Shown here piece after piece: positions 28,915 through 37,140 of a stretch of 37,898 nt of DNA. The stretch is from Chara braunii (Eukaryota > Streptophyta > Charophyceae > Charales > Characeae), in NCBI GenBank assembly GCA_003427395.1, contig BFEA01000642.1, positions 124,185 to 162,082 on the forward strand, given 5' to 3'. The notes beneath the pieces were generated by a model. That model was given only the letters and a program-made list of their open reading frames with translations. It did not search any database and was not told the DNA's origin. The stretch's first letter is position 1. Each line of letters starts with the position of its first letter. The position numbers were made by a program, and so were the translations under genes.

Positions 28915-29275
28915 ACAGCGTGCATGGGCGCACAGTCCAGATACGACCCTCAGGCGTAGTGCGCGCAGGCGCATGGTGCGCAATTCAAATCCTGTCCTCA
29001 AGCATGGTGCACATCAATGCACAGACCAGATACGGTCCTCAAGTATGGTGAGCATCAGCGCACAGTTCAGATATGGTCCCCAAGCATGGTGCGCATCAGC
29101 GCACAATTTAGATATGGTCCTCAAGCATGGTGCGCATCAGCGCACAGTTCAGATATGGTCCTCAGACATGGTGCGCACACAGCACACAGTTCAGATATGG
29201 CCCTCAGACATGGTGCGCACACAGCGCACAATTCAGATATGGCCCTCAGGCATGGTGCGAACAAAGTGAGATTGC
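28915..29275. repeat. minisatellite block c, right LTR
   Basis: About eight units of CAGATATGGTCCTCA plus GGTGCGCATCAGCGCAC; one more than the left LTR. Confidence 0.92.
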
Positions 29276-29689
29276 GCAGCCCCAACCCTCAAAATCGGCT
29301 TGGAATGCTGTGAGGCTGCGCAGGGACTGCTCTCAAAATCAGCATGACATTCAGTGGGATTGCGTGGTTACTGTCATCAAAATCGGCTTGGTACCCAGTA
29401 AAGCTGCGCGGGTACAGCCCTCAATCGACAGACTAGTGGCACAACATCATACTTAACTCGGAATCATCAAGGCCGAGTTTTGCTTCCCAACTGCGCAGTG
29501 TCGCACTTAAGTTCAAGTGCGCACAGTTGCAGAAAACTCAGAAGCGTCAAAGCAGGGATTACGGATTGGGTGCGGAGTGTCGCACTTATCCAATATCGAT
29601 AAAAAAACCTTGGTTTGCAAAATGGGTGCGCAGTGTCGCACTAAAATTCAAGTGCGCACAGTCGCATTTTAAATAATTTATATTCTGCT
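29276..29689. repeat. degenerate tandem units and spacer, right LTR
   Basis: Counterpart of 12486-12904, with TCAAAATCGGC units and repeated AAGTGCGCACAGT. Confidence 0.65.
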
Positions 29690-30010
29690 TGAGTGTTGAA
29701 TGATTATGCTCAGCTTGAATGCCTTTTGGCACAGCGAAACAACATACTCAGTTTGAGTGTCTCACAGCCAATCATTATATTCTGTTCGAGTGCCTATTGG
29801 CTCAGCCAATCATTAAGTTTGAGTGCTTATTGGCACAACCAATCATTAAGCCCTGTTCGAGTGCCTATTGGCACAGCCAATCATTATACTATGTTCGAGT
29901 GCCTATTGGCACAGCCAATCATTAAGTTCGAGTGCTCATTGCCACAACCAACCTGTTTGAATGCCTATTGGCACGGCCAATTACTATGCTTTGTCCGAGT
30001 GCTTCATTAA
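29690..30010. repeat. minisatellite block e, right LTR (uninterrupted)
   Basis: About eight units of TTCGAGTGCCTATTGGCACA with GCCAATCATTA. It shows the empty site of the hAT insertion present at 13093-14386. Confidence 0.92.
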
Positions 30011-30204
30011 TCGAGTGCTTGGCTGATACATAGTTCAAAATATAATGCGATACACTGATCATGTAACCATTGGTAGGTTTGACCCAGACTCGACGAGGTA
30101 TAGCACTCTGATTCGGAGGCAATACGACAGGGTACACTGCATGAGGCGGCACTCGGTATCGACAGTCCTCATGCTCAGAGCAGGTGAGCGCACGGTATCA
30201 ATAG

Positions 30205-30420
30205 CCTTAAGTGGATGCACAATTTCACCAGCCCTTAAGTACGGTGAGCAAGGACGCATAGTATCAACAGCCCTCAGGCACAGTGCGAGTGGTCGCCCAA
30301 TATCAACAACCCTCAGGCACGGTGCGCGTGGGCACACGGTATCATCAGCCCTTGAGTACGGTGAGCTTGGGCACTCAGCATCAACAACCCTCAGGCACAG
30401 TGCGTATGGGCGGTCAACGG
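30205..30420. repeat. minisatellite block f, right LTR
   Basis: Five units of CAACAGCCCTCAGGCACAGT type; counterpart of 14735-14940. Confidence 0.88.
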
Positions 30421-30820
30421 CAGATCAAAACCGTGCCATGAGCCAATGGGCTCGCGGGGATTAAACATGCCTCATACAAACGAGCGAGGAGAAGGAAAGA
30501 GAAGGGGGTGAGCAGGGGAGCCGAGAGAAGAAGATAGGAGAGGAGGTAAGGGAGAAAGCAAGGTGACCCTAGTGAGAACCAAGACTGTCGTACTCCCCCG
30601 AGCAACCCCGCCCCTTTACCTCCTTCTTGCTTGCCTAAGTCGTCCCCCTTTTCCTACTTGCGTCCTCCTTCTTCCTCGTTGTCCCGCCAGTGCTTCCGCA
30701 TCCTCGCAAGTGAGAGTTTCTCTCTTACTTGCCGTTCTGCCAACATTGCTGCACTCCGCAACTGAGCGTGCTCTCAGCCTGTCTGGTCTGTCCGATCTCT
30801 CCCTTTGGGTGACGTGGACT
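30421..30820. other. LTR sequence downstream of the TATA box, no gene
   Basis: Counterpart of 14941-15338, with the same purine run then C/T-rich DNA. Expected R region of the - strand transcript. Confidence 0.55.
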
Positions 30821-30828
30821 CTTTTATA
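30821..30828 (-). promoter_or_regulatory. TATA box of the 5' LTR
   Basis: TATAAAAG on the - strand, conserved at the same place in the other LTR. It lies 460 bases from the LTR's outer end, which sets U3 length in this copy and predicts a start near 30795 for the genomic transcript. Confidence 0.65.
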
Positions 30829-30947
30829 ATGGAGAGGCCAAGTGATCGGGGCTGAGTGTTGTAGTCCCATGGTTGGGGCTGTGGTCAAACTTTAGACCGG
30901 GCCTGAGCTAAAACTAGCAGCAGTCCCGACCTTGGGATATTAATGGT

Positions 30948-31060
30948 CAGTCCCCAGCAAATGAACAGTCTGTCCCACACTAAAAATAGTGTGGGACTGT
31001 GCTAATTTTAGCAGGCGCACGCCCAGTCCCCGGTAGACGAACAGTCGGTCCCACGCTAAT
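30948..31060. repeat. hairpin block g, right LTR (about 1.5 units)
   Basis: One full unit with CAGTCCCC and the stem GTCCCACACTA-AAAA-TAGTGTGGGAC, then a partial second unit that jumps at TCCCAC into sequence equal to 16001 onward. A deletion between TCCCAC repeats explains the 440 bp missing here. Confidence 0.88.
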
Positions 31061-31288
31061 TCCCCCCTTGCGGTCGTGACAGTTCAGTCCACAGGGGATG
31101 ATCAGACCGCTTGAGGGCTATACTGCTGCGCCGTCCTTTTCGTGGCTTCGATCCAAGGGAGTTTCGACCGATGCCCTAGGGCCTAACTGGTCGAGGTCGT
31201 GGTTAGTTCCATGGCACAGACTTGACGCAGCACGGAGGTTGACGACAACGAGTCAACTTTCGTGACTGCATCGAATCACCTTCCGACA

Positions 31289-31563
31289 ACGGGACGCGGG
31301 ATCACGTTCATTATTTTCGTGCCACCTGGCGCGCAGCGCGTTTGAACGCGTATGAATTCGGCCCCGCCATGTGTGAACGCGCGCGTTCGAACGCGAACGC
31401 ACGTTCGGCGCGTTCAAACGGTTACGCAGGTAGACCCTAAGCAGCGAAGGATAAAGAAGGATAAAAAAATATTATTTAGCTGAAAACTCCCTGGGGGCAA
31501 CTAGGAAGGATTCCTTATATGATTAAGAGATGTGAGGAAGACTGCGTTGTAGGATTTTGTCAT
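31289..31563. other. GAACGC/GCGTTC palindrome cluster and spacer
   Basis: 31337-31420 holds about eight half-sites of GAACGC or GCGTTC in both orientations, including the perfect 14-bp palindrome CGCGTTCGAACGCG at 31382-31395. The rest is A-rich spacer next to the LINE 3' end. Confidence 0.7.
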
Positions 31564-33390
31564 TTAGGACAAGATCTCTGCCAGGGAAAGGGCATGGGGA
31601 GGGAAAGGGTCTGGGTAATCAGCAGAGGGGCGAAATGGGAATGAGGGTTCTATGTTTGTCCAGTCCTTGAAGCTTAAGCGATAGTTTCTCATCTCTTCCA
31701 AATTCCTCTGTCCCTCTCGCCCATCTCCGCTCCATTCTACTTTTGCAATGCAGCCTTCTCTCTCCCCTCCCACCCAGTCTGTGCAAAATGTTGTAATCCG
31801 GTTCCTAACATGTCCTACTTGTTTCAAAAGATCCAATTGTGCTTTGGTGTCGCGCCATCTTTGTGCGAGTTGAAAATGTACCTGCTGCTGAATCTGTTCT
31901 GTGATTTCTGGCACCTCTACTCTCACATTTTCCATAGCCAGCGTACATCTCTGCCATCATAGTGCCCATATCACCGCCCTTCTTCCAAGTTCGTACATAT
32001 TATATACGAAAGTCGTGGCTACTTCCGCGTGTGGCGAATGGCCGGCTAATATGGCTTCCCAAGACCAGGGTCAGGAAACTGTAGGTTCCATCTTTCTCCA
32101 TATGCGATCCCACCATCTTCAGATGAATTGAGCGATCGGGCATTGCATGAAGATGTGTTCGGTGGTTTCCGCCCTTTTATGGAAAGGGAAAAGACTCTGA
32201 CACCGTTGGCACCATGGAAGCAGCAAACCTTTCTGTTCTAAATTAGTACGGTCCGTCAGCCAGTTATTTGTTGGCAGACAACGGTGGGCCAGTTGCCACT
32301 GTAAAGAAATGATTTTCATGGGTTTTGCCTTTTGTCCTTTGAACCATTTGATTGGGGTCAGGAGAGAGCGATCCACATTTAGGTGTCTGGCCCATCCGTC
32401 GTTGACTATGTCTTTCAACCGTCTCTGGGGTCTGAGCATTTTGTACGCTGATTTGACCGACAGTTGGTGTAGGCTGACGGGGCCTGCTTTGGGGCCTCCC
32501 CTCTGCCGGGGAGTTCCCAAGACCATTTTGCTGGGTCCAGGGCCAGGTCCTGGATTGATGCGAAAGGCTGGAACACCACCCTCTGTCCTTTATCTTCTAA
32601 GACTCTCACTCGATAAACGAATGCTTTGTCTTTCCATTCGGGGGGGGCTTTGCTACCTTGGAGGTTGTCAGTTCTGGTGATTGTGTAGTGTTCAACTAGA
32701 ACAGCCTGGGTTGAAACCATATGTATCTGCCCTATCCTTTGAGGAGACTCCTTGTTAGCTACCTAGTCACCTTCCTTTAAGGAGGGGCCTTGTCTAAGAG
32801 TTTGGTACCATGCCAGCGAGATAGCTTCAATCAGGTCATCCAAATGTTTCTCTACGTGGTGGCAGTATCGTAGGACTCCTTGCATCTGGTCTCTTGTTTT
32901 CCAATCTCTTCTGTCTTTATCCCAGAGGTCCCCAACCCTGAGCACCCCTCTCTTTACCCAGCTTTTCCAAGCCAAAGTTGAGCTGGTCAGGATAGTCACC
33001 CAGCGGTTTCCAAACAGGAGTTGTCGGTAGACTTCCTCCCAGCGGTCGGGATGAGTTCTGTCTGGGAGCGAGAGTCTGCGCCAGGTTTCCAATAAGGATG
33101 GCCAAAAGTTATCCAGACTCCGGTCGCATCCATCTAGCCCTTCCCTTGCACGAGGGAACTTGCGCAGGATTGTCCAGAATCGGTCCTCCAGCCATATTAG
33201 AGGGTGAGTGGATTGGGGGGCTTCTGGGGCTAGTCGGGCTAAATGTTCCAGAGCCAATACACATCATGGAGACTGGGGGGCGAAAATGAGCTTTTTAATC
33301 CATTTTAGTCGTAGTGCTTGCACTTGCATGGCCGGGTCAATTATTCCTAAGCCACCCCCTGCCTTAGGTTTGTCGTAGTTACCCCTTTCT
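31564..33390 (-). pseudogene. LINE ORF2 C-terminal part (RT thumb end to zinc-binding domain), broken
   Basis: Reading leftward: KPKAGGGLGIIDPAMQVQAL at about 33370 is the conserved motif at the end of plant LINE reverse transcriptases. A middle region follows (LALEHLARLAPEAPQSTHPL to SLAWYQTLRQGPSLKEGD), then LHQLSVKSAYKMLRPQ (about 32470) and the RVT-type zinc-binding domain, KIISLQWQLAHRCLPTNNWL with C-x2-C (WCQRC) and TTEHIFMQCP, at about 32310-32130. A tail ends at 31564. Stops: TGA 33264, TAG 32763, TGA 32119; frame change near 32530. The RT palm and endonuclease are missing, as in 5'-truncated LINE copies. No clear poly(A) is seen at the left end. Confidence 0.88.
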
Positions 33391-33440
33391 TTCTTTCTTT
33401 TTTTCCCTCATAATTCAACATTCATTATGTAATCAATTTA
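33391..33440. repeat. C/T-rich simple sequence at the LINE truncation point
   Basis: CTTTCTTTCTTTTTTTCCC marks where LINE similarity stops. Confidence 0.6.
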
Positions 33441-33919
33441 GAGGCTGTGGTCCTCAAGATTACTCCGCCATAGAAGATATCTGAGAGCATCATCCAGCTT
33501 TTGGCTTACAGACTGAGAGCCTGCAGGCCTTTTTTTTTTTTTTTTTTGGTTGCCCGCAGGTCTTGAGAAACGGTTAATGGAAGACCCAAATTTTGGCGAA
33601 TTTTGGCAAAATTTTCACCGAGATTGCCATATTCTCCTTAATGTTTGCTTTTTTCTTGGTTTTTCATTTTGCTTGATACGTATGTGCTTTAGGGTATAAC
33701 TAGGGCACTGGGGCTGGGGTCTTCAACATTACTCCGATATAGAAGATATCTGGAAGCATCATCCAGCTTTTAGCTTACAGGCTGAGATCCTGCAGGTCTT
33801 CTTTTTTTGCAGGTCTCCTAACTAGGGCGCTGAGGCTGGGGTCTTCAACATCACTCCCTCATAGAAGATATCTGGAAGCATCATCCAGCTTTTAGCTTAC
33901 AGGCTGACATCCTGCAGGT
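33441..33919 (+). repeat. triplicated repeat of about 88 bp
   Basis: Three similar units lie at 33441-33529, 33711-33799 and 33832-33919. All have ATAGAAGATATCTG, GCATCATCCAGCTTTT, GGCTTACAG-type sequence and end at CCTGCAGG. The second and third are tandem at 120 bp, with AACTAGGGC before each; the first is separated by an 18-base T run and the inverted-repeat element fragment. Confidence 0.9.
33571..33702 (+). mobile_element. fragment of the small inverted-repeat element family
   Basis: Begins GGTTAATGGAAGACCCAAAT and continues with TTCACCGAGATTGCCATATT and TGTGCTTTAGGGTA. On the opposite strand this matches the right half of 18763-19142. The other end is absent. Confidence 0.65.
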
Positions 33920-34370
33920 CAGCCTGCACGTCTTTCCAGTATAGGGTGCTGTCACGGTTTTAGTTTGAAAATGCGCTTCAGTCACAATTTTGCTAATGTT
34001 GTGTGAAGCCTAGGAAAATAGTGCATGTATACAACCTACCATTAGGGTCCGGTGGTGGGGATGTGTTGTAATCGAGGGATGCCTGAGATGGATTTTAATC
34101 GGAAATCGTGCTGCCTGCCCCCTAAGTACCCTTTTTTTTTTTTGTTTTTTTTTTGTTTTGTTTTTTAATTTCTTACTTTGAGTGTAACCTGACCATACAA
34201 TGGGGGCTGCTGGATGGTCCAGGATTTCTGGGCGCCCACTCAGTTTTCTTGCAGATCGTGGGCAAGGTCCCACTTGCACGGATTAAGACATTCTGGCCGT
34301 TGATCTTTGCTATCTACGGTCAATATCGCTTAATTCGTGTAAGTGGGACCTAGGCTCCTAGCCCTGTGTG
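33920..34370. other. no gene seen
   Basis: T-run-rich DNA (34132-34166) and unremarkable sequence. CCTAGGCTCCTAGCC just before 34365 is the only local repeat. Confidence 0.5.
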
Positions 34371-34470
34371 TGTCCCGGAGACCCTAAGGACGATACACAG
34401 AAGATTACCACGGCCCCTGCGCAAGGATGACACACATAAATAGAGTCGAGATATGTATGGTCCAAATTTG
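34371..34470 (+). ncRNA. U6 spliceosomal RNA-like pseudogene
   Basis: CCCCTGCGCAAGGATGACAC (34414-34433) is the invariant U6 core, flanked by CGATACACAGAAGATTACCA to the left and ATAAAT...TGGTCCAAATTT to the right. The 5' end (GTCCCGGAGACCC) resembles the U6 5' stem-loop. Two essential sites are changed: the ACAGAGA box reads ACACAGA (34395-34401), and the AGC triad reads ACC (34407-34409). The 3' half has a small insertion (AGTCGAGATATGTATGG). There is no run of four or more T at the end for Pol III and no TATA about 25-30 bases upstream. It is most likely a retrocopied pseudogene; a rapidly evolving functional U6 is unlikely. Confidence 0.85.
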
Positions 34471-35044
34471 TAGGGAACGGGGTGTTGTAAGCAAACGAAG
34501 GGGACGACCGGGCCTAATAAAACTCGTGCTCAGAAGGGTAATCTATGCAGATTAGAGGCGTAGAGGCATGATATGGTTCCATAAGACATGGACAGTTGCA
34601 GGTACCTTTGCCTCGCTGACAACAGAGGGCAAACTCCAATGTGCACAGTGGCTGATTTCTGCTGAGACACGTCTCTAAGTTCCTGCCCTTTTTTTTAGCA
34701 GGAAACTCAGGACTGATGGAGAGAGTTAGATGTTTACCAGGGGTTTTGGTGCCCAGGGTATTTTCCTCCTTTATTTCTTGTTTCAGCCTTTCTTACTATT
34801 TTGGTTTCATTGTCCAGTTGTCAATTTCCTTACAGAAGATTAGAGATGGGGCGCTGGACCTGGTTTCCAGCAGGACTGTGCCACAGTCGGTTCCCTTTGG
34901 GACGCTGGACCCGTTTTCCAGTATTTTCTCCACATCCAGGTTGATATGTAGATGGACTCCCGGCCTCATTTTTTAGTATTAATATCAACCATTTCTTTTT
35001 CTCTTTCTTCAAAAAAAAAAAAAANAAAAAAAAAAAAAAAAAAA
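34471..35044 (+). mobile_element. segment with poly(A) tail fused to the U6-like sequence
   Basis: Non-coding sequence runs from the U6-like 3' end to an A run of 34 (35011-35044, one N). Structure U6, unrelated 3' segment, poly(A) is like LINE-made chimeric retrocopies, in which reverse transcriptase switches from a LINE RNA to U6. Two short repeats of CGCTGGACC...TTTCCAG occur at 34852 and 34902. No target duplication is clear. Confidence 0.4.
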
Positions 35045-35448
35045 CGCGTGCTGTGGTAGGATCCGGTTTTCTCTATTCCCATACCGCGACCTTCGATTTG
35101 GGCTGGGGGAAGCCTTCCCGCCGTCGAGCTACGGCCACGAGCAGGTGTGGTGGGCTCCCATTTCCTCTTTTCCCACCGCCGGGTTTATCGTATTCTTATA
35201 ATGAATATACAATTAAATAATCAAATAAATATCATACAATTAGATATAAATAAAAAAAATCAAACTTAGATAATATAATATAAACTTAGAGAATCTAGAT
35301 AGATGAATACTAATTATTCTTTTATTCACTAATTATTATATAGCATTAATATTAATGTTATTATCTAAATTTTCTTTTCGTTTTTTATTCTTTATTCTTT
35401 TTCAATATATGTTGATTATGTCGTGTACTTTTTTATTCAAAAAAATAC
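35045..35448. other. GC-rich then AT-rich non-coding DNA
   Basis: About 140 bases of GC-rich DNA follow the A run, then strongly AT-rich sequence from 35190. No gene. Confidence 0.6.
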
Positions 35449-35618
35449 CATGGCTACGCCGGACCCGGACCCGGACCCGGACATTTCCGGACATGGAACC
35501 GGACCCGTGTCCGGTAGTTTCCGGACGTCCGGAATTCCGGACATTTCCGGACCTCCGGACATGGGGGGATCCGGACGGTCCGGATGCCTGGACAGGTCCG
35601 GAAAATGTCCGGACCGTT
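35449..35618 (+). repeat. CCGGAC-rich cluster, copy 1
   Basis: CATGGCTACG (35449-35458), then four CCGGAC in tandem and about a dozen TCCGGA or CCGGAC hexamers to 35618, flanked by A-runs on both sides. An open frame rich in Asp-Pro and Ser-Gly crosses it, but is dictated by the hexamer. Confidence 0.85.
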
Positions 35619-35982
35619 AAAAAAAATGAAAATAAAAAAATCTGAAAAAAAAAGTATGTTATGCAGAATAGCAATGCAAACCACTTTTGCCTCGGAGTCA
35701 TGTCAGAATTCCAAACCAAACTTGAGTTAGAAGTCGAAAACGATAAAAAAGCTTAAAAAAAGTTAAAAAAACCTTCAAAAACTAATAAAAGGTAATAAAT
35801 TATTAATAATTAAAGAATTGGGGTTGTCTAATAAATTATTATAAAGAGAGAGCATGTCCGGACCCCTCAAAAAAGCATAAACGGGCCTAAAAAAACCCCA
35901 AAACAATTTTGGGGGCTTGTCTCCTCAATGGGGAAGGGTCCTCGACCATTTTTTTTTTTTTCTTTTCCTCGAAACTTGGCAG
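35619..35982. other. AT-rich spacer between the CCGGAC clusters
   Basis: A/T-rich DNA with a lone TCCGGAC at 35855. No gene. Confidence 0.6.
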
Positions 35983-36069
35983 ATCCGGACCTTCCAGACC
36001 GGACGTCTGGAGTCCGGACTGAATCCGGACCGTCTGGATGGTGGTCCGGACGTCTGGATCGTAGCCATG
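35983..36069 (-). repeat. CCGGAC-rich cluster, copy 2 (inverted)
   Basis: On the - strand it begins with the same CATGGCTACG (36069-36060) and continues with TCCGGAC and CCAGACG hexamers. It is thus an inverted copy of 35449-35618, about 620 bp from end to end. Confidence 0.8.
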
Positions 36070-36456
36070 AAAAATACATATCTTTTCTTTTTTTTTTTGG
36101 TTTGCTCTTCTTGCATTATATAACAAACCGGGAAATGGGTCCGGCGTCCCTCACATGTATGCAAGCGGCTCCTGGTTATGAGTGAGGCATCACCGGCCAA
36201 GCCCATATCAGGGGTCACTGAGTCCCAAAGAAAAAGGAAGCAAGGAAACAACAAAGAAATCTGCAACAAACCATAACATGTGCTTCTAATGAACCACACG
36301 AATAGCCTATACTTCTAACACTCTTCACACTAATCATACTCAAACTCCAAATCTAATAAGAACAAGAAGTACGACTTGGAAGTCTGCAAAAATGAACAAA
36401 CGAAAACTACTAAAAAGACAACAAAGAAGTCAAGAAAGCAAAACTAAAGCCTGTGC
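36070..36456. other. no gene seen
   Basis: A-rich non-coding DNA between the CCGGAC copy and the LINE tail. Confidence 0.55.
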
Positions 36457-37140
36457 TTTTTTTTTTTTTTTTTTTGACTAAATACAAAACCATTTTGGCA
36501 AATTGAAGTATGGCTCGAAAAAGAAGACCCCTTCTACCTCAACAGAAACCAAAAAACGGGAGAACAAAACTAAGTCCAAAGCAGGTAACTGTCATCATTA
36601 CCCACCGCAGCTAACACTGCAGTTCTATCAGGCAACAAAAAAGGAGGAAAATTGAATCTGTGGCTGAGCTCCCTGAGATGACTGCACTTTGAGCAGGTGT
36701 GGAAATCTATCCCAGTGTTGAAGGAAGGTTCTCAATGCCTTGGGTGTGTATCCTGTTTTTTGGACTTTGAGAGACCACTCAGTTGAGATGGTCTGTTTTA
36801 TACCAAATTTAACCTCTGCTCGTATCATTGCCGGAGTCAGTCTTTCCCCCCTATAGAGCGCAGAGTTCCTGAGCGTCCAAAGTGTCCACAACACAGATCC
36901 CCGAAGAGTCTCTTCCGGGAACAGCAATGGCCCTTTAACCTGACGCCGTGTGGCCGCCCCCAAAAGTATGAAGTTATCGGTCCATCTTTCCGCTGGATCC
37001 TGCATTGGGACTGATCCTGATCTCCACCATTCCCAACAGGGCCTTGAGAGATCACAGTGTACTAGCATATGCTGGAGGTCCTCAATCCTTGTCCCAGGAC
37101 ACTGACTACAAAGAGGTGTGGCTTTGGCTGTACGCCTGTG
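36457..37140 (-). mobile_element. LINE 3' fragment with poly(A) tail
   Basis: The coding part (37140-36628) starts inside the zinc-binding domain, followed by about 150 bases of 3' UTR and 19 T (36457-36475), the poly(A) tail of a - strand element. The left break at 37140 is the 5' truncation point normal for LINE copies. Confidence 0.8.
36628..37140 (-). pseudogene. LINE ORF2 C-terminus with zinc-binding domain
   Basis: ATPLCSQCPGTRIEDLQHML then VHCDLSRPCWEWW shows the C-x2-C...H...H-x3-C pattern of the RVT-type zinc-binding domain. Then FPEETLRGSVLWTLWTLRNS follows, as in plant LINEs, and an open frame to the stop at 36628. It is a different copy from the LINE at 31564-33390 and probably of a different subfamily. 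It lacks RT and endonuclease. Confidence 0.85.

Larger units (their letters stand above)
8791..31288 (-). mobile_element. giant Ty3/gypsy LTR retrotransposon (about 22.5 kb)
   Basis: Two long direct repeats (8791-16238 and 25945-31288) both start TGTCG and end CGACA, the inverted terminal dinucleotides TG/CA extended to 5 bp. Between them, on the - strand, lie gag, protease, RT, RNase H and integrase in Ty3/gypsy order. A PBS matching tRNA-Asp is 4 bases inside the right LTR, which is therefore the 5' LTR. Extra content: at least five related ORFs between PBS and gag, and an ORF in each LTR. No target duplication is visible (left flank GCGTG, right flank ACGGG), and no clean polypurine tract stands before the left LTR, so one end may be rearranged. 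Confidence 0.85.
25945..31288 (-). repeat. 5' LTR (right copy), 5.3 kb
   Basis: Starts TGTCGC and ends CCGACA on the + strand. It matches 8791-16238 in order and spacing of every repeat block, without the hAT insertion, the 374-bp segment and most of block g. It contains the LTR ORF and the - strand TATA box. From TATA to the PBS is about 4.9 kb, so R plus U5 is far longer than usual. Confidence 0.9.

Noticed and set aside
34371-34470. Functional U6 snRNA gene
   Set aside because: The ACAGAGA box and AGC triad are altered, the 3' half has an insertion, there is no Pol III T-run terminator, and no upstream TATA box is at the right distance.
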